Of a stretch of 64,000 nucleotides of DNA, positions 44,458-54,013 are shown in pieces. Numbering within the stretch: position 1 is the stretch's first letter; each line of letters begins with the position of its first letter. The notes under the pieces were generated by a model, which was not told where the DNA came from, made no database searches, and worked only from the letters and a program-made list of their open reading frames with translations. Both the position numbers and the translations under genes were made by a program. This stretch comes from an uncultured Phycicoccus sp. (GTDB taxonomy: Bacteria > Actinomycetota > Actinomycetes > Actinomycetales > Dermatophilaceae): NCBI RefSeq assembly GCF_947495705.1, contig NZ_CANLZR010000007.1, positions 1 through 64,000 on the forward strand. Direction: 5' to 3'.

Positions 44458-46017
44458 GTGACCCGGACGGACGAGCTGCGCGACCGGCTGCTCGGGTACC
44501 GGCCCACGGACCGGCTCTGGGGGTGGCTGGGTCCGGGGCTCGTCGCCGTCGTCGGCGGTCTGCTCCGCTTCTGGAACCTCGACCGCCCGCACTCCCTCGT
44601 CTTCGACGAGACGTACTACGTCAAGCAGGGCTTCTCGATGACCCGGTACGGCGTCGAGATGCGGGTGCTCGACTCGCTGAAGAAGCCCGACGTCGCGTTC
44701 GTCGGGGGGAACCCCGACGTCTTCTCCAGCACGAACGGCGACTTCGTCGTCCATCCTCCGGTGGGCAAGTGGGTCATCGGGTTCGGGGAATGGCTGCTCG
44801 GCGCCGACTCCGGGTGGGGGTGGCGGTTCTCCGTCGCGCTCGTCGGGACCCTGTCGATCCTCATCGTGGGGCGGGTCGCGCGGCGGATGTTCGGCTCGAC
44901 CGCGCTGGGCACCGTCGCGGCGTTCCTCCTCGCGTTCGAGGGGTCGCACTTCGTGATGTCGCGCACCGGCATCCTCGACATCATCGTCATGTTCTTCGCG
45001 CTCTGCGCGTTCGCGGCGCTGCTCGTGGACCGGGACCACAGCCGGGCGGTCCTGGCCGAGAAGGTGGGTGCTCTCGGGCGCGGTGAGTGGCCCGGGGGCG
45101 GTGGGCCCTGGCTCGGGTGGCGACCGTGGCGCTGGGTCGCGGGGGCCTCGCTCGGCCTGTGCATGGGCACGAAGTGGTCGGGGCTGTTCTTCCTCGCGGC
45201 GTTCGGCCTCCTCACCGTGTGGTGGGACATGGGCGCCCGGAGGGCCGCCGGGGTGCGGCGCTGGGCCCGGGGCTCGCTGCTGCAGGACGGCCCGTTCGCA
45301 GCGGTCCAGCTGGTCGCGACCTCCGCCGTCGTCTACACGCTGTCGTGGAGCGGCTGGTTCCTCACCGACATCGGGTACCACCGGCGGTGGCACGAGTTCA
45401 ACCCGGGCGAGGGCGTCCAGTGGCTGCCGCCCGTGCTGCGCAACTGGCTCAAGTACCACCAGGACGCGTACAACTTCAACACCACGCTCGCCGAGCCCCA
45501 TCCGTACCAGTCGAACCCGTGGTCCTGGCTGGTCCAGACGCGCCCCACGTCGTTCTTCTACGAGAGCCCGGAGCAGGGGGTCGACGGCTGCACCGTCGCC
45601 CAGTGCTCGGCGGCCATCAACCCGATCGGCAACGTCGCGGTCTGGTGGGTCGGCATCCTCGCCCTCCTCGTCGTCCTGTGGTGGTGGCTCGTCCGTCGGG
45701 ACTGGCGGGCCGGCGCCATCGCGGCCGGGGTCGTCGGCGGGTACCTGCCCTGGTTCGCCTACCAGCACCGCACCATCTACACCTTCTACGCCGTCGCGTT
45801 CGAGCCGTGGGTCGTCCTCGCGATCACCTTCCTTCTCGGGCTGTGGGTGGGGAGGCGCGCCACCGACCCGGCGCGCTGGCGGTTCCGGGTGCTCGTCGTC
45901 GGGGGGTACCTGGCGCTCGTCCTGGCGCTGTTCGCGTTCTTCCACCCCGTGTACGTCGCCGACACCATCCCGTACGACCACTGGCGCTGGCGGATGTGGT
46001 TCCCCAGCTGGATCTGA
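44458..46017 (+). CDS. Dolichyl-phosphate-mannose-protein mannosyltransferase
   Basis: A 519-aa GT39 (PMT) membrane glycosyltransferase that transfers mannose from polyprenyl-phosphate-mannose to exported proteins. It has about eleven TM helices and the PMT signatures LRFWNLDRPHSLVFDETYYVKQG (catalytic Asp-Glu loop), VVHPPVGKWVIGFGEWLLG, and a C-terminal YQHRTIYTFYAVAFEPW block. The GTG at 44458 follows TACGAT by 6 nt without a Shine-Dalgarno, a leaderless layout. Substrates are probably secreted lipoproteins or Rpf-like proteins. Confidence 0.95.
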   Translation: MTRTDELRDRLLGYRPTDRLWGWLGPGLVAVVGGLLRFWNLDRPHSLVFDETYYVKQGFSMTRYGVEMRVLDSLKKPDVAFVGGNPDVFSSTNGDFVVHPPVGKWVIGFGEWLLGADSGWGWRFSVALVGTLSILIVGRVARRMFGSTALGTVAAFLLAFEGSHFVMSRTGILDIIVMFFALCAFAALLVDRDHSRAVLAEKVGALGRGEWPGGGGPWLGWRPWRWVAGASLGLCMGTKWSGLFFLAAFGLLTVWWDMGARRAAGVRRWARGSLLQDGPFAAVQLVATSAVVYTLSWSGWFLTDIGYHRRWHEFNPGEGVQWLPPVLRNWLKYHQDAYNFNTTLAEPHPYQSNPWSWLVQTRPTSFFYESPEQGVDGCTVAQCSAAINPIGNVAVWWVGILALLVVLWWWLVRRDWRAGAIAAGVVGGYLPWFAYQHRTIYTFYAVAFEPWVVLAITFLLGLWVGRRATDPARWRFRVLVVGGYLALVLALFAFFHPVYVADTIPYDHWRWRMWFPSWI

Positions 46018-46068
46018 CGGCCGCGGCGGTGCCGGACCCTGTCGGAGGCTCCGCGTAGGTTTCGGAGC

Positions 46069-49000
46069 ATGTTCCTCCTCGGCGACGAGCAGCGGCTCGT
46101 CATCAGCGCCAGCGACCTGCGCACCGCGTCGGTGTGCGAGTACGCCGTCGTCGCCGAGCTCGACGCGCTGCGCGGGTTACGCCCCGCCGTCGCCCCCGAG
46201 CGCGACCCGATGCTCCAGCGGGTGGCCGCGCTCGGCGACGAGCACGAGCAGGCCGAGCTCCGGCGGCTCTCTCGCGACCATCCCGGGCGGGTCCGCACCC
46301 TCCCGTCGCCGCGCTACACCCCCGCAGGCCTCGCGGAGGCGATGGCCGCGTCGCTCGCCGCCCTGTCCGGCGACGCCGAGGTCCTCAGCCAGGCCACCCT
46401 GTTCGACGGGGGCTTCGTCGGCCGCGCCGACTTCCTCGAGCGCACCGCCGACGGGTGGCTCGTCAGCGACACCAAGCTCGCCCGCCACGCCAACGTCCCC
46501 GCGCTGCTGCAGGTCGGGGCGTATGCCGCGATGCTCGAGGACGCCGGGGTGCCGGTGGCCCCGACGGCGCGGCTCGTCCTCGGCGGCGGTGAGGTCCGCG
46601 ACCTCCCCCTGCCCGAGATCCTGCCGGTCTACCGGGCCCGCCGCGCCCGGCTCGAGGCGCTGCTCGGCCAGCACCTGGCGGCGGGCGGGCCGGGGGCCTG
46701 GGGCGACGAGCGATGGCTCGCCTGCGGCACCTGTCCCGAGTGCACGGTCGAGGTCGAGACGGCCCGCGACCTCCTCCTCGTCGCCGGGATGCGCCGCCCC
46801 ACCCGCCGCCGCCTGCTCGACGCCGGGGTCCGGACCATCGACGACCTCGCGGTGCGCACCGAGCCCGTCCCCGACGTCCGCGGCGCGATGCTCGGCCGGC
46901 TGCGCGAGCAGGCCCGCCTCCAGCTCGAGCAGGAGGCCGACCCCGCCGGCGGGGTGCGGCACGAGGTCGTCGACCCCGACGCGCTGCGGCGCCTGCCGGC
47001 GCCGAGCCCGGGCGACCTCTTCTTCGACTTCGAGGGCGACCCGCTGTGGCAGGAGCGGGGGTCGAGCATCTGGGGGCTCGAGTACCTGTTCGGGATGGTC
47101 GAGGTCGACACCGGCACCCCGGAGTTCCGCACCTTCTGGGCCCACGACCGCGCCGCCGAGAAGCAGGCCCTCGTCGACTTCGTCGACCATCTCGCGCAGC
47201 GGCGCCGGCGCTGGCCCGACCTGCACGTCTACCACTACGCGCCGTACGAGCCGGCGGCCCTGCTCCGGCTCGCGGCGCGGCACGGCGTGTACGAGGACGA
47301 GGTCGACCAGCTCCTGCGCGACGGCGTGTTCGTCGACCTCTACGCCGTCGTCCGGGCGGGCATCCGGGTGTCGCAGCGGTCCTACTCGATCAAGAAGCTC
47401 GAGCCGCTCTACATGGCCGAGCGCGAGGGCGACGTGCAGGCCGGCGCCGACAGCATCGTGGTCTACCACCAGTTCACGGCCGCATGCCTCGAAGGGCGGG
47501 CGGGCGAGGCGTCCGCGCTGCTGCGCGAGATCGCCGACTACAACCGCGACGACTGCGTCTCCACCCTGCTCCTGCGCGACTGGCTCCTCGCCCGTCGCGA
47601 CGAGCACGGCTCCGGTGCGGCCGGGCCGTCCGGGGCGGGCGGGGCCACCCCCGCAGCGTCCGACGAGCCTCCGGCTGTCAGCCCGCAGCGGGCCGCGGCG
47701 CAGGCGCTCGAGGCCGCCGTCCGCGCCCTCGTCGAGGGCGTCGCCCCCGCCGACCGCACCGACGAGGACCACGCGGTCGCGCTCGTCGGCTCCGCGGTGC
47801 TCTTCCACGCCCGCGAGGACAAGCCCAAGTGGCAGGAGCACTTCGAGCGGCTCCGGCTGCCGGTCGACGACTGGCGCGTCGCCGACGGCGTCTTCCTCGT
47901 CGAGCGGGCCGAGGTCGTCCAGCCGTGGCACAAGCCCCCCGGCGCGCGGAAGGCCCGGCGCCACCTCCGCCTGTGCGGCGAGCCGATGCGCAACGCCGCG
48001 ATCCCGGTGGGCGCCAAGGTCGCCGCCGTCTACCGGGTCCCCGCACCCGACGGGGTCGAGCCCGAGCGGCTCCACGCGAACGCGAAGAGCCCGTCGGGGG
48101 TCACCGTCCTCGACACCGAGGAGCGAGTGGGGCGCACCGGCCGGCTGGAGCAGACCCTGCTCGTCGAGGAGCTCCAGCCCGGCGCGGCGGGCCACGACGC
48201 GGCGCCCACCGCCCTCGTGCCGAACGACAACGTCAGCGCGGCCCCCATCGACCGTGCCCTCGCCGAGGTCGCCGAGGCGGTCCGGGCGTCCGGGTCGGTC
48301 CCGGTCGGTGCCGGCACCGATGTGCTCCTGCGCCGGCCCCCGCGGATGCGGGCGGGCGGCCCGCTCCCCGAGGTCGGGGCGGGGCCGGACGGCTACATCG
48401 ACGCGATCACCACGGCCCTCACCGGCATGGACGACTCCTACGTCGCCGTCCAGGGGCCGCCCGGGACGGGCAAGACCCACGTCGGGGCCCACGTCGTCGC
48501 GCGGCTCGTGGCGCTCGGCTGGGGCATCGGGGTCACGGCGCAGAGCCACGCGGCCGTCGAGAACGTCCTCACGAAGATCGTCGCCGCCACCGACGTCCGG
48601 CCCGAGCAGGTCGGCAAGGTCGCCAAGGACACCCCCGACCCACGGTGGACGGCGCTCACCCGGCCGGGCGATCTCGCCACGTTCGCCGCGGAACACCGTG
48701 CCGCCGGGCGCGGGTACGTCATCGGGGGCACCGCCTGGGACCTCACCACGCCGGAGCGGGTCGACCGGGGGCAGCTCGACCTGCTCGTCGTCGACGAGGC
48801 CGGGCAGTTCTCGCTGGCCAAGACCCTCGCGGTGTCGGTGGCCGCGCGCCGCCTGCTCCTCCTCGGCGACCCGCAGCAGCTGCCCCAGGTCACCACCGGC
48901 ACGCACGCCGAGCCGGTCGACACCGCCGCCCTCGCCTGGCTGACCCGGGAGGCCGCCGTCATGCCCCCCGAGCTCGGCTACTTCCTGGCGACGACGTGGC

Positions 49001-49653
49001 GGCTGCACCCGGCACTCACCGGACCGGTGTCCGCGCTCGCCTACGCCGGGCGGCTCCGCGCCGAAGAGGCGGTGACGTCGGCGCGCACCCTCCACGGCGT
49101 GCCGCCGGGGCTGCACGTGCGCCTCGTCGACCACCGCGACAACTCGACGCACTCCGTCGAGGAGGCCGAGGCGGCGCGTGACCTCGTCCGCGACCTGCTC
49201 GGCCGGGCGTGGCACGACGGCTCGGCCCGCGACGAGGCGGGGCGGCCCGTCGGCCCCCGTCCCCTCACCGACGCCGACGTCGTCGTCATCACCCCCTACA
49301 ACCACCAGGTGGGCTCGATCCGCCGGGTCCTCGACGACGCGGGCCTCGACGGCGTGCGGGTCGGCACCGTCGACAAGTTCCAGGGGCAGGAGGCGCCGGT
49401 GGCCGTCCTGTCGATGGCCGCGTCGTCGCACTCGGACGTGTCCCGCGGGATGGGGTTCCTGCTCGACCGGCACCGTCTCAACGTCGCCATCTCACGGGGC
49501 CAGCACTCGGCGTTCCTCGTCCGGTCGCGGGTGCTCACCGACTTCTCACCGCGCACCCCCGACGAGCTGCTGGCCCTCGGCGCCTTCCTCCGCCTGTGCG
49601 CCGCGGCCGTCACGACCACCGACACCCCGAGCGGCGCCACGGACCGCCCCTGA
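46069..49653 (+). CDS. TM0106-family RecB-like nuclease fused to an SF1 helicase
   Basis: A 1194-aa multidomain protein. Residues 10-240 form a RecB/Cas4-like nuclease (FVGRADFLERTADGWLVSDTKLAR, acidic residues and the catalytic Lys) with a Cys cluster CGTCPEC. Residues 315-510 form a DEDD-type exonuclease domain (DLFFDFEGDPLW, VYHYAPYEPAALLRLA, YNRDDCVSTLLLRDW). The C-terminal 400 residues form an Upf1/Dna2-like SF1 helicase: Walker A QGPPGTGKTHVG near 795, VVDEAGQFS, LGDPQQLPQV, VDKFQGQEAPVAVLS and RLNVAISRGQ. The combination suggests DNA or RNA-DNA processing in repair, possibly defence. The ATG follows TAGGTT by 7 nt. Confidence 0.93.
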   Translation: MFLLGDEQRLVISASDLRTASVCEYAVVAELDALRGLRPAVAPERDPMLQRVAALGDEHEQAELRRLSRDHPGRVRTLPSPRYTPAGLAEAMAASLAALSGDAEVLSQATLFDGGFVGRADFLERTADGWLVSDTKLARHANVPALLQVGAYAAMLEDAGVPVAPTARLVLGGGEVRDLPLPEILPVYRARRARLEALLGQHLAAGGPGAWGDERWLACGTCPECTVEVETARDLLLVAGMRRPTRRRLLDAGVRTIDDLAVRTEPVPDVRGAMLGRLREQARLQLEQEADPAGGVRHEVVDPDALRRLPAPSPGDLFFDFEGDPLWQERGSSIWGLEYLFGMVEVDTGTPEFRTFWAHDRAAEKQALVDFVDHLAQRRRRWPDLHVYHYAPYEPAALLRLAARHGVYEDEVDQLLRDGVFVDLYAVVRAGIRVSQRSYSIKKLEPLYMAEREGDVQAGADSIVVYHQFTAACLEGRAGEASALLREIADYNRDDCVSTLLLRDWLLARRDEHGSGAAGPSGAGGATPAASDEPPAVSPQRAAAQALEAAVRALVEGVAPADRTDEDHAVALVGSAVLFHAREDKPKWQEHFERLRLPVDDWRVADGVFLVERAEVVQPWHKPPGARKARRHLRLCGEPMRNAAIPVGAKVAAVYRVPAPDGVEPERLHANAKSPSGVTVLDTEERVGRTGRLEQTLLVEELQPGAAGHDAAPTALVPNDNVSAAPIDRALAEVAEAVRASGSVPVGAGTDVLLRRPPRMRAGGPLPEVGAGPDGYIDAITTALTGMDDSYVAVQGPPGTGKTHVGAHVVARLVALGWGIGVTAQSHAAVENVLTKIVAATDVRPEQVGKVAKDTPDPRWTALTRPGDLATFAAEHRAAGRGYVIGGTAWDLTTPERVDRGQLDLLVVDEAGQFSLAKTLAVSVAARRLLLLGDPQQLPQVTTGTHAEPVDTAALAWLTREAAVMPPELGYFLATTWRLHPALTGPVSALAYAGRLRAEEAVTSARTLHGVPPGLHVRLVDHRDNSTHSVEEAEAARDLVRDLLGRAWHDGSARDEAGRPVGPRPLTDADVVVITPYNHQVGSIRRVLDDAGLDGVRVGTVDKFQGQEAPVAVLSMAASSHSDVSRGMGFLLDRHRLNVAISRGQHSAFLVRSRVLTDFSPRTPDELLALGAFLRLCAAAVTTTDTPSGATDRP

Positions 49654-49760
49654 GCCGCCGCTGCGTCGTCCGTTCGGCCATTTCGCCGACGAACCAGCGG
49701 ACGTCGGCGTGTCGGCGACGACATCATCTCGGTCACCACCCCTGCTCGTCGGAGGTTCCT

Positions 49761-50426
49761 GTGACCATCAGCCGTATCGGGGCGGCGCTCACGAGCGCCG
49801 TCGTCGTCGTCCTCGGCGGAGGGGTGGCTGCCGTGGCCTCGACCGCTCCGGTCTCCGTCGTCGTCAGCGACGACGAGCCCACGTCCGCCCCGTCCGACGA
49901 CTCCGGAGCCGAGGAGCCCGATGGCCCTACCTCACCCGACGAGGGGGAGGACGGCGGGACGGAGACCGACGACGGCCAGGACGGCTCGTCGGAGAACGGG
50001 GAGACCGACGACGGGCAGGACGCCGGGCACCACCCGGGAGTCGGTCCGGACGCCTCAGGACCCGCCCGGCACGGGCTGTGCACCGCGTGGGAGCACGTCA
50101 AGGACGTGCCCGGCAAGGCCGCGAACTCGACGGCGTTCCGCAACCTCCAGGAGGTCGGCTGCGACGATGCCACCTCCGCGACGGACGCCGACGCGGCGGA
50201 CGAGGAGCAGGAGTCGTCCACGGCGAAGCGGTCGAAGGCCGAGAAGGACGCCGCAAAGGCCGCCCGGAAGCAGGCCAAGGCGGCCGCCAAGGCAGCGGCT
50301 GCCGCCGAGCGGTCGAGCGCGAAGTCCGACCGCACCACCGCGAGGTCCGATCGGAAGTCGGCCGAGAAGTCCGCTCGCAAGGCGCTCAAGCGCTCCGGCC
50401 GCGCGAACGGCCGCAGCCACCGCTGA
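49761..50426 (+). CDS. Secreted Asp/Glu-rich then Ala/Lys-rich protein of unknown function
   Basis: A 221-aa exported protein. Signal peptide: SRIGAALTSAVVVVLGGGVAAVAS. An acidic, low-complexity stretch follows (about residues 35-95, rich in Asp, Glu, Gly, Ser). Then comes a small conserved-looking core, HGLCTAWEHVKDVPGKAANSTAFRNLQEVGC, with two cysteines, and a long basic Ala/Lys/Arg/Ser tail (KAARKQAKAAAKAAAAAERS). The GTG at 49761 has a GGAGG box 5 nt upstream. Opposite charges of the two halves are striking. The function is not recognised; envelope association is an inference. Two hairpins follow it. Confidence 0.8.
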   Translation: MTISRIGAALTSAVVVVLGGGVAAVASTAPVSVVVSDDEPTSAPSDDSGAEEPDGPTSPDEGEDGGTETDDGQDGSSENGETDDGQDAGHHPGVGPDASGPARHGLCTAWEHVKDVPGKAANSTAFRNLQEVGCDDATSATDADAADEEQESSTAKRSKAEKDAAKAARKQAKAAAKAAAAAERSSAKSDRTTARSDRKSAEKSARKALKRSGRANGRSHR

Positions 50427-50482
50427 ACCGGGTCGCAGGACCCCACGAACGTCCCGCCGGAGGATGCGACCGGCCGGGACGC

Positions 50483-50516
50483 GTCCCGGTCGGACAGTGA
50501 GCCGTCCGACCGGGAC
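50483..50516 (+). terminator. First hairpin after the secreted protein gene
   Basis: Perfect 13-bp stem (GTCCCGGTCGGAC at 50483-50495, GTCCGACCGGGAC at 50504-50516, 8-nt loop), 57 nt past the stop codon. Confidence 0.65.
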
Positions 50517-50536
50517 GTCAGACCTCGCAGCACGAC

Positions 50537-50565
50537 GGGCCGGCGGCCCTCATCGCCGCCGGCCC
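50537..50565 (+). terminator. Second hairpin after the secreted protein gene
   Basis: Perfect 11-bp stem (GGGCCGGCGGC at 50537-50547, GCCGCCGGCCC at 50555-50565, 7-nt loop), only 20 nt after the first hairpin. A tandem terminator is likely. Confidence 0.55.
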
Positions 50566-50619
50566 GCCGTCCGGCCACCCCGGGGCGCGGGCGATCGACG
50601 GAAGCGGGAGGATGTCCGG

Positions 50620-52308
50620 ATGCGCAACCCCCTCGACAGCCGCTACGTGGACCTCGTCCGCCTCCTCCGCCGCTACGGCCGATCCGATCTCGTCTCCGGT
50701 GCGCAGCTCGACGAGTTCGCCGTCGACGAGCCGGGCGCCGAGGCCGACAAGCCGGTCACCGGGGAGACCGTGACCGCGGAGCGGTTCGCGAGCGACCTCG
50801 AACGGATGGGGCCCACCTTCATCAAGCTGGGGCAGCTCCTGTCGACCCGCTTCGACCTCCTGCCCGCCGCGTACACGGCGGCGCTGGCGAGGCTCCAGGA
50901 CACCGTCGACCCCGTCCCGTTCGCCGCGGTGCGGGAGGTCGTCGAGAGCGAGCTGGGGGCGCCGATCACCGAGCGGTTCAGCGACTTCGCCGTCGACCCG
51001 CTGGCCTCGGCCTCGATCGGGCAGGTCCATGCCGCAACGTTGCGCAACGGCCACGAGGTCGTCGTCAAGGTGCAGCGGCCGGGCGTCCGCGAGACCGTCC
51101 GCGACGACATGGAGGTGCTGACCCGGCTGGCGTCGATCGCGGACAACCGGACCGAGGTCGGTCGACGGTTCGGGTTCGGGCAGCTCCTGGCGCAGTTCCG
51201 TCGCTCGGTCGCCGGGGAGCTGGACTACCGGCGCGAAGCCAAGAACCTCGTCACCTTCGGCGAGCTGACCGCCGAGTACGACCGCCTCGTCGTGCCCCAG
51301 CCGGTGATGGAGTACACGACGAGCAGGCTGCTGACGATGGACCGCATCGAGGGCCGCAAGATCACCGACGTCGGGCGTCTCGGGCTCACCGACGTCGACG
51401 CCCGGCCCATCGTCGAGGAGCTCTTCCGCGCCTACCTGCGGATGATCCTCGACCACGGTGTCCTGCACGCCGACCCGCACCCCGGCAACCTCCTGCTCAC
51501 CGACGACGGGCGGCTGGCGCTGCTGGACCTCGGGATGACGGCGTCGGTGCCGCCTCGCCTCCAGGGTGAGGTGGTCAAGCTGCTCCTCGCGATCAGCGAC
51601 GGCGACGGCGAGGAGGCCGCGGCCATCCTCGCGGCGATGGGGCACCCGATCGAGGGCTATGACGCCGCAGCGTTCCGAGACGACGTCACGCACCTGGTCT
51701 CCGAGGCGGTGGCCAGCGGCGCGGACCTGCAGGTCGGCACGGTGCTGGTCGACCTGAGCCGCCTCTCCGGCGTCCACGGGCTCCGCCCGCCGTCGGAGAT
51801 GTCGATGATCGGCAAGGCGATGCTCAACCTCGACCAGGCGACGTCCCACCTCGACCCGACGTTCGCGCCCGCCCAGTGCATCCGCGACAACGTGAGCGAG
51901 ATCTTCGCGTCGGGTCTCAAGACCTCCCCCGGGGGTCTGCTGTCGGCGGCGATCGAGGCCAAGGACTTCACCGCGCACCTGCCGCAGCGGGCCAACCGGA
52001 TCCTCGACGCGATGGCGGCCGGCGAGTTCCGGCTGCGGGTCGACGCCCTCGACGAGCAGCGGCTCCACCTGGTCCTCCAGCGGGTCGCCAACCGGCTCAC
52101 CCTCGGCCTCATCATCGCGGCCACGCTCATCGGGGCCGCGTTCATGATGCGGGTGCCCTCGTCGTGGACCCTGCTCGGCTACCCCGGGATCGCCATCGTC
52201 TTCTTCCTGCTGGCGGCGCTCGCGGGGGTGGCCCTCGCCGTCTGGATCATCGCCACGGACCGCCGGGTCGCGCAGACCGACCGGCACCAGAGGGGCGCAC
52301 AGCGGTAA
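50620..52308 (+). CDS. ABC1/AarF (UbiB) family atypical kinase
   Basis: A 562-aa protein-kinase-like ATPase of the UbiB/ADCK family. It has the KxGQ motif in GPTFIKLGQLLSTRFDLLP, the Ala-rich loop ASASIGQVHAATL, lysine in EVVVKVQRPG, the catalytic ILDHGVLHADPHPGNLLLTDDGRLALLDLGM and ExD motif ELDYRREAKN. Two C-terminal TM helices (LGLIIAATLIGAAFMM and IAIVFFLLAALAGVALAVW) anchor it. UbiB proteins act in quinone or lipid metabolism; here the quinone would be menaquinone. The ATG at 50620 follows GGGAGG by about 9 nt. Confidence 0.92.
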   Translation: MRNPLDSRYVDLVRLLRRYGRSDLVSGAQLDEFAVDEPGAEADKPVTGETVTAERFASDLERMGPTFIKLGQLLSTRFDLLPAAYTAALARLQDTVDPVPFAAVREVVESELGAPITERFSDFAVDPLASASIGQVHAATLRNGHEVVVKVQRPGVRETVRDDMEVLTRLASIADNRTEVGRRFGFGQLLAQFRRSVAGELDYRREAKNLVTFGELTAEYDRLVVPQPVMEYTTSRLLTMDRIEGRKITDVGRLGLTDVDARPIVEELFRAYLRMILDHGVLHADPHPGNLLLTDDGRLALLDLGMTASVPPRLQGEVVKLLLAISDGDGEEAAAILAAMGHPIEGYDAAAFRDDVTHLVSEAVASGADLQVGTVLVDLSRLSGVHGLRPPSEMSMIGKAMLNLDQATSHLDPTFAPAQCIRDNVSEIFASGLKTSPGGLLSAAIEAKDFTAHLPQRANRILDAMAAGEFRLRVDALDEQRLHLVLQRVANRLTLGLIIAATLIGAAFMMRVPSSWTLLGYPGIAIVFFLLAALAGVALAVWIIATDRRVAQTDRHQRGAQR

Positions 52309-52432
52309 GGCCGCGCTGCGTTCGGGAGTCGTGCTCCCAACTCCTGACGGCAGCTGTCTGTGCACGTACGAGACCCCCCGCAACCCTCGCTCAGGGCGTA
52401 TCTTCGACCAACCTGTCAGAGAGCGGACGAAC

Positions 52433-53806
52433 GTGTCAGAAGTGTCAGTCAAGGGTCTTACGAGCGCGCTTCTCGGCGGGCGGTACCGACTCCTCCACGA
52501 GATCGGGCGCGGCTCGGTCGGGACCGTCCATCGGGCACGGGACGAGTTCCTCGAGCGCGACGTCGCCGTCAAGCTGATCGAGCCGCCCATGGTGGGTCCG
52601 GAGGACCTGCGTCGCGACGAAGACGAGGTCAAGCTTCTCGCACGGCTGAACCACCACGGCTTGGTCACCCTGTTCGATGCGGGCTCCGACCTGTCCCACC
52701 CCGGCCGGCCGCGCATCTTCCTCGTGATGGAGCTGATCGACGGACCCGACCTTCGGGATCGACTGGCCCAGGGATCCATGCCGCCGGTGGACGTCGCCCA
52801 GATCGGCTACGACGTGGCGACGGCGCTCAGCTACGTCCACGACAACGGGGTCATCCATCGTGACGTCAAGCCCGCGAACATCATGATGTTCGACTACGGC
52901 GCCGACGCCACCAGGGTGCGAGCCAAGCTCACCGACTTCGGCATCGCCGTCCTGACCGAGGCCCCGCTCAGCGGTGGCAGCGGGTCCTTCATGGGAACGG
53001 CCGCCTACGTCAGCCCGGAACAGGCCAAGGAAGAGCCGCTCGGACCCCCCAGCGACATCTACTCCCTCGGCCTGGTGCTGCTCGAATGCCTCACCGGCGT
53101 CAGGTCCTTCCCCGGCGACCCGTTGACCAGTGCCCTGGCTCGGCTGCTGAACCGTCCGGAGATTCCCAAGGACCTCGACCCGCAATGGGTGTGGCTGCTC
53201 ACGGCGATGACGGCAACGGACCCGACAGCCCGGCCCTCCGCTGGAGAGGCGGCCATCGCCCTCGGTGAGATCGTCGTCGCGGAGAAGGGCCGACTGGCAG
53301 AGGATCAGCCGTTCTCCCACGCTGATGAAGCGGCGAGGCTGACGGCCGTTCACCGCTACCAGATCTTGGACACGCCGCACGACGGTGCGTTCGACCGGAT
53401 CACGGCCCTGGCCGCCCGCCTGTTCTCGGTGCCGATAGCGATCGTCAGCGTGGTCGACGATGACCGCATCTGGTTCAAGTCACACCACGGTGTGGACATC
53501 GACCAGGTCGACAGGGAGCCGGGCCTGTGTGCCTCGGCCATCCTCCAGAACGAGCCCTGGGTCATCGAGGACGCGCGCCTCGACTCGCGGGCGCTGTCGA
53601 ATCCCTTGGTGGCGGGGGAACTGGGGCTGCAGTTCTACGCGGGCATCCCGCTCCGTACCCATGACGGCTACAACCTCGGCACGTTGTGCATCATCGACCG
53701 CCACCCACGCACCATGACTGACAGCGACATCACGACGCTCGAAGACCTGGCCGCCATCGTCATGCATGACCTCGAACAGCGAATGCAGAGCCGACAGACC
53801 GCCTAG
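52433..53806 (+). CDS. Ser/Thr protein kinase with C-terminal GAF domain
   Basis: A 457-aa fusion. Residues 15-275 form a Hanks-type kinase: glycine loop IGRGSVGTVHRA, VAVKL lysine, VIHRDVKPANIM, LTDFGIAV, and activation-segment end AAYVSPEQA. After a short linker, a GAF domain (about 300-450) begins RLTAVHRYQILDTPHDGAFDRITALAARLFSVPIAIVSVVDDDRIWFKS and ends GTLCIIDRHPR. There is no transmembrane helix or PASTA repeat, so it is a soluble sensor kinase. The GAF probably senses a small molecule or redox state. The GTG at 52433 is favoured, but a GTG at 52331 would add 34 residues without homology. Confidence 0.9.
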   Translation: MSEVSVKGLTSALLGGRYRLLHEIGRGSVGTVHRARDEFLERDVAVKLIEPPMVGPEDLRRDEDEVKLLARLNHHGLVTLFDAGSDLSHPGRPRIFLVMELIDGPDLRDRLAQGSMPPVDVAQIGYDVATALSYVHDNGVIHRDVKPANIMMFDYGADATRVRAKLTDFGIAVLTEAPLSGGSGSFMGTAAYVSPEQAKEEPLGPPSDIYSLGLVLLECLTGVRSFPGDPLTSALARLLNRPEIPKDLDPQWVWLLTAMTATDPTARPSAGEAAIALGEIVVAEKGRLAEDQPFSHADEAARLTAVHRYQILDTPHDGAFDRITALAARLFSVPIAIVSVVDDDRIWFKSHHGVDIDQVDREPGLCASAILQNEPWVIEDARLDSRALSNPLVAGELGLQFYAGIPLRTHDGYNLGTLCIIDRHPRTMTDSDITTLEDLAAIVMHDLEQRMQSRQTA

Positions 53807-53885
53807 TCGGCGACACATCGGCCGCGTTCCCGGCCGCGAGGCGCCGGGGGGGCACGCCAGGGCGTCGGTGGTGAAGGACAACGAG

Positions 53886-53933
53886 CGAAACCCCGCCCGG
53901 GCCGGCACGAGTGTGCCGGTCGGACGGGGTTCG
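53886..53933 (-). terminator. Terminator between kinase gene and tRNA-Ala
   Basis: Long stem: CGAAACCCCG paired with CGGGGTTCG (outer) and GCCGGCAC with GTGCCGG (inner, 4-nt loop), 8 nt past the tRNA 3' end on the minus strand and also downstream of the convergent kinase gene. Confidence 0.7.
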
Positions 53934-53938
53934 TCTCG

Positions 53939-54013
<75 letters not shown>

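Noticed and set aside
46177-49473. Open frame of about 1100 codons opposite the nuclease/helicase gene
   Set aside because: Composition is that of a shadow frame, no motif is seen, and the sense strand encodes a full set of helicase and nuclease motifs.
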